In this document: positions 1-8,336 of the stretch, one piece after another | Layout of the letters: the number at the start of each line of letters is the position of its first letter | Numbering within the stretch: position 1 is the stretch's first letter | Assembly (NCBI GenBank): GCA_038731975.1 | Contig: JAVYQJ010000008.1 | Location: 1 to 63,551 of the forward strand | Direction of reading: 5' to 3' | Source of the DNA: Thermofilaceae archaeon | GTDB taxonomy: Archaea; Thermoproteota; Thermoprotei; Thermofilales; Thermofilaceae | DNA length: 63,551 nt | Translations under genes and position numbers: made by a program | The notes under the pieces: model-generated | Seen by the model: only the letters and a program-made list of their open reading frames with translations | What the model was told of the DNA's origin: nothing | Database searches by the model: none

Positions 1-1375
1 CACCCCAGCCCATCCGCTCGTCCCGCTGGGGGCAGTCGGTTGGCACCCCCATGAGGTTGGACTTGATCGACCACAGGACGATCCTGTGGATGTCGTTGAC
101 GAGCTCGCACGATGTCGCCAGCCCTCCTGCAGGCTCCACGTCGCTGTGCACCACTACCGCCTCTACATCGTCAAGCGAGGGGACACCGGGGTAGCCCGTC
201 ACTTCGACGTAGCGGAAGCCATGGTAGGTGAAGCGGGGCTCGTAGACCTCAACCCCCTCCCCCTTCAGCACGTAGACGTCCGTAGCCTTAGCGCCCCTCA
301 GGTTCCTAGTGTCCAGGTTTCCCCTCTCATCGATGAGCTCCGCGTAACGCAGCTGGACCCTCACCCCTCTAGGCCCTCTCACCCTGATTCTCGCCCAGCC
401 GGCCATGTTCTGGCCGAAGTCGAACACGTAGACGCCGGGCGCGGGGTTCAGTACCCTCCTCGCCTTGAGGTAGCCGACCCTCCTGATCGGGGGGATAGGC
501 CCGCTGGGGACCAGCCTACCCGGGTGGTCGACGGTCTGAACGGGCCTCCAGCCCGAGTCGTCGAAGCCGGGCTGATCCCAGCCCTCCTGCTCCCTCGTCG
601 CGTCGTAGACTTCTCCTCCGTAGACGTCGTCCTCCACGATTGGTCCGTCGGAGGCCCTCCAGGACTCGTCGGTCACCACCCGTATGCGGCGGCCATCAGC
701 GAGCTCGATCTCGAGCTGGAGGATCGCCTTCAGCACCTCGTCGTAACCGTAGGCCTTGATGTACCTCCCCCTGCCGAGCATGATCCCGATCGCGTTCCCA
801 CCGGGCCGCAGCAGGTCGGTGACGTCGTACGTGGCGTAGAGGACCCGCTTGTTGTAGTCGGTCCAGAGTGGATCGAGTACCCTATCGCCAACCTTCCTCC
901 CGTTGATCCGCAGCTCGTAGTAGCCAAGCCCAGTCACGTGGGCGAAAGCCTTCCTCACGGGAGCCGGCAGCTCGAATTCCCTCCTCAGCAGCTTACCACC
1001 AGTGATCCACTTGGCCCTCCAGTCGCCCGGTCGAAGGGCTGTAACGAAACTGGCCACGCGGCTCCACGGGCTCATGTTACCATCCTGGTCCCACCACATC
1101 ACTCGCCAGTAGTACTCCCTGCTGCTCTCCAGCGGCGGCCCACCGTACACGGCGAAGTTCTCATCGCTGCTCACAACGCCGCTGTCCCAAACGTCTCCAA
1201 CACCCCTCTCCGCCAGCTCCCGGCTGCTCGACACGATGACGCGGTAGGCCTTCTGCCTAGCCCCCCGCTTCGGGTGGTGGAGGAGCCAAGTGAACCGCAG
1301 CCTCGTATCGGGATCGACTCCGACGGGGTCTACGGCGTACTCGCACCTGAGATCGAACGGAGGTGGAACATCCAT
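1..1375 (-). CDS. alpha-L-rhamnosidase, GH78 (3' end cut by window)
   Basis: Family GH78 releases terminal alpha-L-rhamnose from glycans and glycosides. The 458 codons visible cover the N-terminal Ig-like domain (WLLHHPKRGARQKAYRVIVS), the lectin-like rhamnosidase-N domain (GLGYYELRINGRKVGDRVLD) and the entry to the catalytic (alpha/alpha)6 barrel. The window edge cuts just after DCPQRDERMGWG, the family motif that carries catalytic acidic residues. ATG at 1375 follows a GGTGG ribosome-binding site and lies 9 nt after the upstream isomerase gene, so the two are probably co-transcribed. There is no signal peptide, so the enzyme is likely cytosolic. The long opposite-strand reading frame here is a codon-bias shadow. 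The family call is confident from the motifs; the substrate is inferred. Confidence 0.9.
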   Translation of the reverse strand, partial: MDVPPPFDLRCEYAVDPVGVDPDTRLRFTWLLHHPKRGARQKAYRVIVSSSRELAERGVGDVWDSGVVSSDENFAVYGGPPLESSREYYWRVMWWDQDGNMSPWSRVASFVTALRPGDWRAKWITGGKLLRREFELPAPVRKAFAHVTGLGYYELRINGRKVGDRVLDPLWTDYNKRVLYATYDVTDLLRPGGNAIGIMLGRGRYIKAYGYDEVLKAILQLEIELADGRRIRVVTDESWRASDGPIVEDDVYGGEVYDATREQEGWDQPGFDDSGWRPVQTVDHPGRLVPSGPIPPIRRVGYLKARRVLNPAPGVYVFDFGQNMAGWARIRVRGPRGVRVQLRYAELIDERGNLDTRNLRGAKATDVYVLKGEGVEVYEPRFTYHGFRYVEVTGYPGVPSLDDVEAVVVHSDVEPAGGLATSCELVNDIHRIVLWSIKSNLMGVPTDCPQRDERMGWG

Positions 1376-1384
1376 TCCCACCAC

Positions 1385-2245
1385 CTACAAGCCAAGTTCA
1401 CCGATCAACCTCTCGAGGAAGGCTCTCCCCCTCCTTAGAGAATCAACAACGTTGCGCCCCGTTTCATCCTCGAGCGCTAGCCAGCCGGTGAAGCCAGCGT
1501 TCCCGAGGGCGAGGAGGTAGTCGCGCCACGGCACAAGCCCCTCGCCCACTGTCGCGCTCCCCGTCTGGGGGTTGTGGTCCTTCGCGTGGGTGTGGACAAT
1601 CCACGGGCCGAGGAGCTCGACACCCCTCACAACCTCCTCCGCACCGAAGCGCAGGAGGTTCGCTGGATCGTAGTTCACCCTGACAGCTGGGCTTCCCAGA
1701 TCCTCGAGGAACCGCCTCAGGGCGTGGGCTGGCTCCATGCCGGTCTCGATGCAGAAGAAGGACCCTACATTCTCGGCGCACTTCGCGACCTCGAGCACGG
1801 CGTTCTTCACCAGCTTGTACGTTGGGTCGGTTCGGTCCTCGGGTATGACGCCCGGATGCGTCGTGACGATGGGGGCTCCCATCTCCGCAGCCATCTCGAG
1901 GACCCTGCAGGTCTTCTTCACGCGCTCCTCAAGGCCGTCGGGATCGTCGAAGCCGCCGAACCTCCGCTTGCTGCTCAGCTGCGCGCAGAAGCCGGTGATT
2001 TTCAGCCCGTAAGACTCGACGAGCTCGACCACTCTCTTCCTGCACTCCCTGCCGCAGCGGTCCGGGTCGAGAAGGCAGGGCCTCCGCTGCCACCAGCTGC
2101 TGGGCCAGGGGCCGTAATCGACGGCCCACAACTGGACACCCTCGACGCCAATCTCCCTAGCGGTGGCGAGCTGCTTCTCGAGAGAGCCCCAATCGGACGT
2201 GAGGCCCAGCGACCAGATCGTTACCCCGATCCTCAAGCGCGCCAC
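1385..2245 (-). CDS. sugar phosphate isomerase/epimerase (xylose isomerase-like TIM barrel)
   Basis: This 286-aa protein belongs to the AP-endonuclease-2 / xylose isomerase-like TIM-barrel family, metal-dependent enzymes that interconvert ketoses or keto-sugar phosphates. The metal-binding residues fall at the expected strand ends: Glu in FFCIETGME, Asp in VNYDPANLL, His in VHTHAKDHN and Glu in WLALEDETG. The GTG at 2245 (VARLRIGVTIWS) is preferred because a TATA-like box (TTTTTA, 2267-2274) lies 22-29 nt upstream and the longer frame adds an unlikely Arg-rich leader. It heads a likely operon with the downstream rhamnosidase, so its substrate may derive from rhamnose or a related deoxysugar. 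That link is context inference. Confidence 0.8.
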   Translation of the reverse strand: MARLRIGVTIWSLGLTSDWGSLEKQLATAREIGVEGVQLWAVDYGPWPSSWWQRRPCLLDPDRCGRECRKRVVELVESYGLKITGFCAQLSSKRRFGGFDDPDGLEERVKKTCRVLEMAAEMGAPIVTTHPGVIPEDRTDPTYKLVKNAVLEVAKCAENVGSFFCIETGMEPAHALRRFLEDLGSPAVRVNYDPANLLRFGAEEVVRGVELLGPWIVHTHAKDHNPQTGSATVGEGLVPWRDYLLALGNAGFTGWLALEDETGRNVVDSLRRGRAFLERLIGELGL

Positions 2246-2297
2246 TGATTGACGTCGAAAGGGGCGTAAAAATAGCTGCTCCCGCAGCCACACTGGG

Positions 2298-3062
2298 CTA
2301 GATCAGCTCCGATGGGATGTTGTCGGGCGAGTAGGCCACTTTCGGCCAGATGCCAGCCCTCCTCAGCTGTGCGACGACGTGCGGGTAGAGGAAGACGTAC
2401 TCCTCCTCGAACTCCCGCACCAGGCTCTCGTCGATCTCCGCGAGCCTAGCCTTCAACCGCTCAACCGACTGGGGTTCGGAGAACGAGAGCATCGCGGCGG
2501 GGTGGGCTGAGACGCCGTAGTCGAGGAGGTGCTCCAGCGCCTTGAGCTGCAGCTCGAAGGCCTCCGGCTTGGCCCCCGTGAGCCGGTGGAACTCCTCAGC
2601 GCTCGCCCCCTTGATGGAAACCCTCACGTGCACGTTCGAGAAACGCGAGAGGTCCCTCGCGTAGCTCGAGTCGTGCCCGATCAGGATCCCGTTCGTCTCC
2701 AGGATGAAGAGGAGGCGCGAACCCTCGAGCAGCCCTAGGACCTCCAGCAGGTGCTCTCTGCAGAGCGTCGGCTCGTTCCCGCTGATGCGCACCTGGCTGT
2801 ACCCCCTCCGCTCCGCGATGCCCCTCAACCTACCCGCTACCTCCTCCGGAGTGCACCAAAAGCCAGCGCCGCGCGGGTTGTCCCGCACCTGCCAACCCCA
2901 GCAGAAGACGCAGCGCAGGTTGCAGCCCACGCAGTCCGCCGTCGCGATACCCCCGTACCACCTACCGCCGCGGAACCTGTAGTACTTGCGCATGTTTCCC
3001 TTGCAGACTACACCCTTCAACCCCTCGGCCAGCTTCACGGGATCGTAGCCAGGCCCCTCCAA
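2298..3062 (-). CDS. radical SAM protein of unknown function
   Basis: A 254-aa radical SAM enzyme. The cluster motif is C47-x3-C51-x2-C54 (GCNLRCVFCW), with a further Cys at 44. It is followed by a Gly-rich SAM-binding stretch (VRISGNEPTLC) and an ETNG segment typical of pyruvate-formate-lyase-activase-like members. The fold should produce a 5'-deoxyadenosyl radical; the substrate cannot be told. The start is TTG at 3062, the first possible codon, with an AT-rich box (GTTGTTAAGC on the minus strand, 3089-3098) about 30 nt upstream. It lies upstream of the isomerase gene in the same direction, but that gene has its own TATA box, so co-transcription is not required. Confidence 0.8.
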   Translation of the reverse strand: MEGPGYDPVKLAEGLKGVVCKGNMRKYYRFRGGRWYGGIATADCVGCNLRCVFCWGWQVRDNPRGAGFWCTPEEVAGRLRGIAERRGYSQVRISGNEPTLCREHLLEVLGLLEGSRLLFILETNGILIGHDSSYARDLSRFSNVHVRVSIKGASAEEFHRLTGAKPEAFELQLKALEHLLDYGVSAHPAAMLSFSEPQSVERLKARLAEIDESLVREFEEEYVFLYPHVVAQLRRAGIWPKVAYSPDNIPSELI

Positions 3063-3163
3063 GGTTCTCTCACTTCAACCGTGGGGGTGCTTAACAACTT
3101 CTCGCTAAGCACTGGGACAAAGTATATTGGTCTTTAGACAGTATTATTGATCAATGGATTGGG

Positions 3164-3901
3164 ATGTGTTGCTCCAGGAAACGCCTTGTTAAGGTAGCGC
3201 GGGCTTCGGACATCGCGAAGCTCATCGCTCCCCCTACTCCAGCTGACGAAGTAATGCTGAAGTTCGGGAAGATATTTGAAGAGGAGTACTCGTTCGCGAA
3301 CTACATTTACCGCAACGCCTATAACCTGAAAAGAGTTCCCCACCTCTTCATCAGAAAGGTCGCGGCGCGGCTGAGGGAGGAGGGAATCTACTCCCGCGAG
3401 CTAGTAGTGAAGGCGTACAAGGCCTACTCAGCTTTAATTGCGGCGGGCGTTGTGGGGCTGAAGCCGAAAACGAGGTTCAGAGCCTACAGTTCCATCCGCA
3501 TTGCGGCTCAACCGGACCTACGATCTTTCGGAGGGGGGACCCTTTATGAGTTTAAGCTCTGCCCGATCGATGCCTACGCTCGAGTTCAGTCCAGCATCTT
3601 CGCCTACGTCTGGGAAAGCCCCATAAAGCTGGTCGGATTGGTCGAGGAGGCGGGTCGCTACAGGGTCGAGATGGAGACAATCCCACCCCCTCGAAGCTTG
3701 AAGGACTTGGGCATCACGCCGGAGCTCGTCGCGATGGTTGCGCAAGAGCAGCTCTGGTGCACGAAGTGGAACGAGCCGGTATACTACGAGCGCTGCTGCG
3801 AGTGCGAATCGGAGTGGATCTTCGAAGAGGACTGGGAAGAAGAGTGGGAAGAGGAAGAGGATTGGGAGGAGTGGGAAGAAGAGGACTGGGAGGAAGAGTA
3901 A
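3164..3901 (+). CDS. putative PD-(D/E)XK-fold nuclease-like protein with acidic Trp/Glu tail
   Basis: A 245-aa protein not recognised by name. A predicted helical N-terminal half is followed by PD118, then YE129-F-K131, then Q142SSIFAYV. The order Asp, Glu-x-Lys, Gln-x3-Y-like is that of PD-(D/E)XK nucleases (RecB/Cas4 branch). A Cys-rich patch (residues about 202-216, including RCCECES) precedes an extreme C-terminal tail made almost only of Glu, Asp and Trp (EEDWEEEWEEEEDWEEW). The first usable ATG is 3164, with an AT-rich stretch about 20-40 nt upstream. It points toward a DNA glycosylase gene, so a DNA-repair role is possible. The nuclease call rests on motif order only, and the tail could be a protein-interaction or DNA-mimic segment. 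Confidence 0.5.
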   Translation: MCCSRKRLVKVARASDIAKLIAPPTPADEVMLKFGKIFEEEYSFANYIYRNAYNLKRVPHLFIRKVAARLREEGIYSRELVVKAYKAYSALIAAGVVGLKPKTRFRAYSSIRIAAQPDLRSFGGGTLYEFKLCPIDAYARVQSSIFAYVWESPIKLVGLVEEAGRYRVEMETIPPPRSLKDLGITPELVAMVAQEQLWCTKWNEPVYYERCCECESEWIFEEDWEEEWEEEEDWEEWEEEDWEEE

Positions 3902-3911
3902 GCTTCGGGTA

Positions 3912-4823
3912 TCAGCACTGCTTAGCTCGGAGTGCTGACTGCAGCTTCGAGAGTCGCCCTTCTCTCCGCCCCCCTTCCCGAAGCCGGCAATAGGCGCTGA
4001 ACCAGCAGCTCTCGCACAGCCCCTTGGAGCAGTACTGGGTGTCGTGGACATAGAAGGCTGTCTGCACCCAGCCGGCTACCTCGCCGTAAAGATTGAAGAG
4101 CCTGGCCCGCAGGCACAGCGGTGAGCGGGGGCAGCTCTCACAGCTGTACACAGTGCACAGCTCCTTTCTCGGTGGGTAACCCTCGATTCCCAGCCTAGCT
4201 GACATTCTGATCGCGTGCCTGTCGATTGGGGCAGCGCTCGAGTCGATGCCGGCGAAGAGCAGGTAGGCGTCGGCGAGCTTGGGGCCCACGTTGGCGATCC
4301 TGAGGAGGGCTCTGCGCAGCTCCCACGGGTCTTTCAAGTCGGCGACCTCCGCGTAGCCGCGCAGGGCGCTTCCCAGCTGGCGAAGCTGGAAGCTCTTACC
4401 GATGCTGGCGTAGTCCAGCTCCATCAGCTCGTCCAGAGACTCGGCCCTCGCGAAGATCTCCCTGCACCATCTCAGCACGTTCGTTTCCCAGCTCGTGGCC
4501 CTGCTCAGGAAAACCGCGACGAAGATCAGGTGGCGGTCGTAGGGGTCGACTGAGAGCCCCAGGTCCCTGTGGGCAGCAGCCAGCAGGGGGGCCCGCTCCT
4601 CCACGGCGAGCCTATCGAGCCAGAGCCCGCTCCAGTGCAGCAGCTCCTCCGCGCTGCAGCCCTCGCCCACCACCCACTCACCCTCCTGGTAGACGATGGC
4701 CCCCCGGCTCTGCCCCGCCAGCTTGACGTAGGCTGAGCCGCGCCTCTCGAAGAGGGCTCGAACGAAAGAGGGTTTCAGGGTGAGGTCCAGGCTGTAGCCC
4801 TTCCAGGCCCTCAACCGGGGCAT
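3912..4823 (-). CDS. OGG/EndoIII-type DNA glycosylase-AP lyase with two Cys4 motifs
   Basis: This 303-aa helix-hairpin-helix GPD-superfamily enzyme probably excises oxidised purines. The HhH motif IANVGPKLADAY contains a Lys at the position of the OGG1 Schiff-base lysine, and PIDRHAIR matches the catalytic PVDxH Asp motif. Unlike ordinary OGG1 it has two identical-spacing cysteine motifs, C-x4-C-x2-C-x5-C, at LCTVYSCESCPRSPLC and again at YCSKGLCESCWFSAYC. Each could hold an iron-sulfur cluster of the EndoIII/MutY type (the EndoIII spacing is C-x6-C-x2-C-x5-C). ATG at 4823 overlaps the flavodoxin stop by one base (TGATG), so the longer frame extending into that gene is rejected. Translational coupling to a flavodoxin is notable for a possible Fe-S enzyme. 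Confidence 0.8.
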   Translation of the reverse strand: MPRLRAWKGYSLDLTLKPSFVRALFERRGSAYVKLAGQSRGAIVYQEGEWVVGEGCSAEELLHWSGLWLDRLAVEERAPLLAAAHRDLGLSVDPYDRHLIFVAVFLSRATSWETNVLRWCREIFARAESLDELMELDYASIGKSFQLRQLGSALRGYAEVADLKDPWELRRALLRIANVGPKLADAYLLFAGIDSSAAPIDRHAIRMSARLGIEGYPPRKELCTVYSCESCPRSPLCLRARLFNLYGEVAGWVQTAFYVHDTQYCSKGLCESCWFSAYCRLREGGRREGRLSKLQSALRAKQC

Positions 4824-5320
4824 CAGGGGCCGAGGTACCTCTCGATGCCCAGCCTCTTCAGCCAAGCGCCGACCAGCTCCTCGGCGCGATCCACGTCCCC
4901 CTCGTAGACGACCAGCGGGTCGAGCACGGTGGACCTGGGGCAGAGCTGCTTGACGGCTGTGAGCATCCGCTGCAACCCGCCGCCGCCGTGGCTGAAGAAG
5001 GGCGCAACCACTTTGCCGGAGAAGTCGTACATGCTCAGGAAGCTGGCGACGGGCGGCGCGATCGTCCCCCACCAGTTGGGCGACCCGACGAAGACGACCT
5101 TGAAGGGTTCGATCGTCTCCAGCCTGGACTTGAGCTGGGGCTTGTAGCCGCGCCGTATCTCCTCCCTAGCCTGCCTAACCGTCTCGTCGTAGTCCGCGGG
5201 GTACGGCGTGGCCGGAACGATCTCAAATAGGGTTCCGCCAGTGAGCCTGTAAATCGCCTCTGCGAGCCTGCGCGTGTTACCGGACCACGAGTAGTACGCG
5301 ATTAAGACGCTTCCCGCCAT
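4823..5320 (-). CDS. flavodoxin family protein
   Basis: A 165-aa flavodoxin-fold electron carrier. The FMN phosphate loop is SWSGNTRRLAEA near the N-terminus, and the second flavin-binding loop is VGSPNWWGTIAPP, followed by FFSHGGGG. Its length fits short-chain flavodoxins of the menaquinone-dependent protoporphyrinogen oxidase/flavodoxin-4 type. ATG at 5320 has a TATATA box at about 5341-5347 on the minus strand, 21-27 nt upstream, so the mRNA is probably leaderless. It is the first gene of a two-gene operon with the DNA glycosylase. A redox link between the two products is speculative. Confidence 0.85.
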   Translation of the reverse strand: MAGSVLIAYYSWSGNTRRLAEAIYRLTGGTLFEIVPATPYPADYDETVRQAREEIRRGYKPQLKSRLETIEPFKVVFVGSPNWWGTIAPPVASFLSMYDFSGKVVAPFFSHGGGGLQRMLTAVKQLCPRSTVLDPLVVYEGDVDRAEELVGAWLKRLGIERYLGP

Positions 5321-5460
5321 GCAGGCTATGCATGAGCCGCGTATATATGGCTTGCCCGATCAGTCCGCTGAAGTTCGGCCACGGCTAGCCACGGCCTCTC
5401 TCATCACCGGACCTCCTCCATGGGTGAGCGAATTTATACCCTTGGCGCGGAGCGAAAGCG

Positions 5461-6291
5461 ATGAAGGCCTACGTTTCGGTCGACATGGAGGGCATGCCCT
5501 TTATCGTATCCAGGGACCACTTGTCGCCGGGTAGGCCCCTCTTCGACGAGGCTAGGAGGATTGCAACGTCGGTCGTCTCAACCCTCGCCGAGGCGCTCTA
5601 CGACTTGGGGTTCGGGGAGGTGATGGTCGCGGACAGCCACGGCGAAATGGTGAACCTGGACGTTGAGAAGCTGCCCGAGTACGTGGAGGTGATCAGGGGC
5701 TTCCCACGACCAGCGAGCATGGTGGCCTGCGTCGAGGAAGCAGATGTTGCGGTTTTCGTGGGCTACCACGCGAAGTTCGGGACGGAGAGGGCAGCGTTCG
5801 ACCACACTTACAGTGGCCGGGTCTACAGGTCGATCCTCGTAAACGGCGTTGAAGCCAGCGAGTTCCTCCTCAACGCGTACGTCGCCGGCTTCTACGGGAA
5901 GCCCGTCGTGCTCGTGGCGGGGGACGAGAGGCTGCTGGAGGAGGACGTGGCGAAGCTAGCGCCTTGGGCCGTCCGCGTCCCGCTGAAGAGGAGCTTGGGG
6001 AGGTTCTCGGCGAGGAGCTTCAGCCTCGAGCGAGTTAAGCGTAGGCTGCGGGAGGGCGCGGTGGAAGCTGTGAGGAGGTTCAAATCGGGAGAGGCGAAGC
6101 CCCTGCGCGCGGCGGAGCCGGTGGAGCTGAAGGCCACCTTCAACTCGACGGCGTACGCCGAGGTAGCCTGCCTCGTGCCCGGGGCGAGGCGGTCAAGCCC
6201 CCTCACCGTCGAGTACACGGCGAGGAACATCCTGGAAGCCTACAAGCTCATCGAGCTGTGGGCGCTAGCGGCGTCAGCGCTCGAGCGCTGA
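5461..6291 (+). CDS. dppA: D-aminopeptidase DppA-like, peptidase family M55
   Basis: A 276-aa zinc aminopeptidase of family M55. Bacterial DppA removes N-terminal D-amino acids from peptides as a decamer. Zinc ligands align with the family: D8 and E10 in SVDMEG, H60 in ADSHGEM, H103 in GYHAK and E131 in NGVEASE. H115 (FDHTYSG) matches the catalytic histidine. The length is that of the full family. A TTTATA box at 5433-5438 lies 23-28 nt before the ATG, so the transcript is leaderless. It is divergent from the flavodoxin gene. In archaea the true substrate is unknown; short peptides from imported or surface glycoproteins are possible, given the glycosylasparaginase at 13.8 kb. Confidence 0.9.
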   Translation: MKAYVSVDMEGMPFIVSRDHLSPGRPLFDEARRIATSVVSTLAEALYDLGFGEVMVADSHGEMVNLDVEKLPEYVEVIRGFPRPASMVACVEEADVAVFVGYHAKFGTERAAFDHTYSGRVYRSILVNGVEASEFLLNAYVAGFYGKPVVLVAGDERLLEEDVAKLAPWAVRVPLKRSLGRFSARSFSLERVKRRLREGAVEAVRRFKSGEAKPLRAAEPVELKATFNSTAYAEVACLVPGARRSSPLTVEYTARNILEAYKLIELWALAASALER

Positions 6292-6335
6292 AACATCGGC
6301 GAAACCGCCTTGAGCGGCGAAACACCGCTCGGGGT

Positions 6336-7823
6336 TTAGACGCCGGCCCGCGAGAGGGCTTCGAGCAGCGCGGTGAACCTGCGGTAGAGCGCATCGTACT
6401 CTGCCCTTCGCGAGGGCTCGTAGCTCCTCAAGCCGAAGGCAGTCCTCCTCAACCCCTCCTCCATGCTGCTGTAGACGCCGGCGCCCTTGAAGGCCGCTAT
6501 CGCCGCGCCCAGCACTGTGGCTTCGCTCTGCCGCGGCACGGTGACGGGTTTGCCCAGCACGTCGGCTCTGATCTGGTTCCACAGCTCGTTCTTCGAGCCG
6601 CCCCCCACGACCCTGACCCCCTTCGCCCTGAAGCCGTAAGCGCGCTCCAGCGACTCGAGCGCCAAGCGGAGCTGCAGCGAGAGGCCCTCGAGAGCCGCGC
6701 GGTACAGCTGCCCCCGGCTACTCCCCAGCCTCAGGCCGACGATGGCTCCCGCCACCCCGTACTTCGCCAGGGGGCCCGAGTCGGGGACGAAGCTGGGGAT
6801 AAACAGGAGACCCCCGGACCCCGGCGCCACGCAGGACGCCTCCTCCACCATCCTCGCGTACTCCCCCGGCCCGAGCTCCGGGTAGGCTAGGCGCTTCAGC
6901 CACTCGAGCACCGCGGAAGCGATCATGAGGAGCTGCGGGTTCCACTTGCCCCTCTCGACGTCCGCTTCGATCAGGACGCCCAGCTCGAGCGCCTCATCGT
7001 TCGGGTCGAAGCGGTCCATGCGAAGAGCCAGGATCTCCCACGTCCCGCTCGAGAGCACAGCTTCGTCAGCGCTCGCGCCGGCCGCGAAGATCGCGAACTG
7101 CGTGTCATGCCCGGCCGCGACCACGGGGACCCCCTCGGGTATGCCAGCGGCCTTCGAGGCCTCGCCGGTCACGTGGCCGATGACCTCCCCCGGCTCAACC
7201 CACTCGGGGAAGAAGCCGGGGTCGAGCCCGACGAGCGAGAGCATCTCGCTGCTCCAATCCCTCTTGGCCAGGTCCATCGCCATGGCCGTCGAGGCGCTGG
7301 TCGGATCTACGTGGAACTCGCCGCAGAGCCTGTGGGCGATGAGGCCCGGCATCATCAGCCAGGTGTGAGCGCGCTCGAAGGCTTCCGGCTCGTTCCGCCT
7401 GATCCAGAGCCACTTGAACAGCGTGTTGAAGTGGATCACCTGGTAGCCCGTCACCCTGAAGATCTCCCTCGGGCTCACCAGCTCGAGCAGAAGCGGCACC
7501 ACCTCCCGCGTCCTGTTGCACTGCCACGAGATCGCAGGGTAGGCGAGGCTCCCATCCCTCTCTACGAGCGCCCCGTCCGCCCCCCACGTCGTCACGGACA
7601 CCGCAGCTATGCGCACACCTTCGAGCTGCTCGACGACCCTGCGTGAAAGCTTGCACAGCTTCAACCAGATCGCGTCAACGTCCCAGATGAGCCAGTCCGC
7701 GCGCCCCGGCTGGGGGACGGGCCCGTTCGGCTCGCTCGCCTGAGCAACGATCTCCCCGCTCTCGCTGACCGCTGCCACCCTGAGGTTCGTTGAGCCGCAG
7801 TCGAAGACGAGGGCTACGCTCAC
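6336..7823 (-). CDS. fucK: L-fuculokinase-like FGGY sugar kinase
   Basis: A 495-aa FGGY-family carbohydrate kinase that should phosphorylate L-fuculose or a close ketose in the fucose degradation pathway. The actin-like ATPase core is complete: phosphate-1 motif VFDCGSTNLRVAAVS at the N-terminus, AAGHDTQFAIFAAG and VLSSGTWEILAL in the middle, VRVVGGGSKNELWNQIRAD near the C-terminus. The GHDTQFA and SSGTWEIL strings resemble E. coli FucK more than XylB or RhaB. GTG at 7823 lies just after the upstream stop with a GGTGA ribosome-binding site at 7835-7839; the longer frame from 7925 covers the neighbour's 3' end and is rejected. No fucose isomerase or fuculose-phosphate aldolase is adjacent. Confidence 0.85.
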   Translation of the reverse strand: MSVALVFDCGSTNLRVAAVSESGEIVAQASEPNGPVPQPGRADWLIWDVDAIWLKLCKLSRRVVEQLEGVRIAAVSVTTWGADGALVERDGSLAYPAISWQCNRTREVVPLLLELVSPREIFRVTGYQVIHFNTLFKWLWIRRNEPEAFERAHTWLMMPGLIAHRLCGEFHVDPTSASTAMAMDLAKRDWSSEMLSLVGLDPGFFPEWVEPGEVIGHVTGEASKAAGIPEGVPVVAAGHDTQFAIFAAGASADEAVLSSGTWEILALRMDRFDPNDEALELGVLIEADVERGKWNPQLLMIASAVLEWLKRLAYPELGPGEYARMVEEASCVAPGSGGLLFIPSFVPDSGPLAKYGVAGAIVGLRLGSSRGQLYRAALEGLSLQLRLALESLERAYGFRAKGVRVVGGGSKNELWNQIRADVLGKPVTVPRQSEATVLGAAIAAFKGAGVYSSMEEGLRRTAFGLRSYEPSRRAEYDALYRRFTALLEALSRAGV

Positions 7824-7827
7824 GCCC

Positions 7828-8271
7828 TCAGCTTTCACCCTCAGGTAAAAGTCGCTTTCGCGGGGGTACCCCCAATCGCGTGGCCAGCTCCTCGAGCTTC
7901 CGGATCTGCTCGCGCCGGAAGCCAATGAAGATCCCGCCCTCCTTCCCCCCGACGTACACCACGTCCCGAACAGGTCCCAGGGCTTGGGCGAGCTCGGGGC
8001 ACTCGACGGCGATCTCCCTCACGGGGCCGAAGCCGAACTCCAGCGGCTCCCGGAACCTCACGCGGAGAGCGCCAGCTTGAGTGTAGGCGGTCGCGTACAT
8101 CGAAGCGCGAGGCGGGATAGCCTCGTTCAGAACGTCGCTTTCCACATCGAGGTGCGTGACCCTGGCGAGCGAGTACCCCTTGACGTGCAGGTAGACGTCG
8201 CAGTCCACCCTCCTCGAACCCAAGTACACTTTGGCCTTGAGAGCGATCTTACCCTCGCCGGGCCCCGTCAT
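7828..8271 (-). CDS. hypothetical protein co-transcribed with fuculokinase
   Basis: A 147-aa soluble protein that I do not recognise. It has alternating beta-strand segments (KIALKAKVYLGSRRVDCDVYLHV), a central region ending in VRDVVYVGGKEGGIFIGF, and a C-terminal helix. There is no signal peptide or membrane segment. ATG at 8271 is chosen because a TATATA box lies at 8295-8300, 24-29 nt upstream; the longer frame runs through that box. The stop lies 4 nt before the kinase start, so the pair forms an operon. A role in sugar metabolism or its control is possible from context only. Confidence 0.6.
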   Translation of the reverse strand: MTGPGEGKIALKAKVYLGSRRVDCDVYLHVKGYSLARVTHLDVESDVLNEAIPPRASMYATAYTQAGALRVRFREPLEFGFGPVREIAVECPELAQALGPVRDVVYVGGKEGGIFIGFRREQIRKLEELATRLGVPPRKRLLPEGES

Positions 8272-8336
8272 CGCGGCAGTAGACCTATGGACGCTATATA
8301 TGCGAGCGGCCCCCTCCACAGCATCTTAGCGGCCGC

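Noticed and set aside
86-1438. 450-codon open frame on the plus strand
   Set aside because: It is antisense to a clear GH78 gene, and its translation is Pro/Val/His-rich without family motifs. High-GC codon bias keeps the frame open.
3164-3901. Cas4 adaptation nuclease
   Set aside because: The Asp, Glu-x-Lys and Gln order fits the superfamily, but the four-Cys cluster of Cas4 is not spaced correctly and there are no cas genes or arrays nearby.
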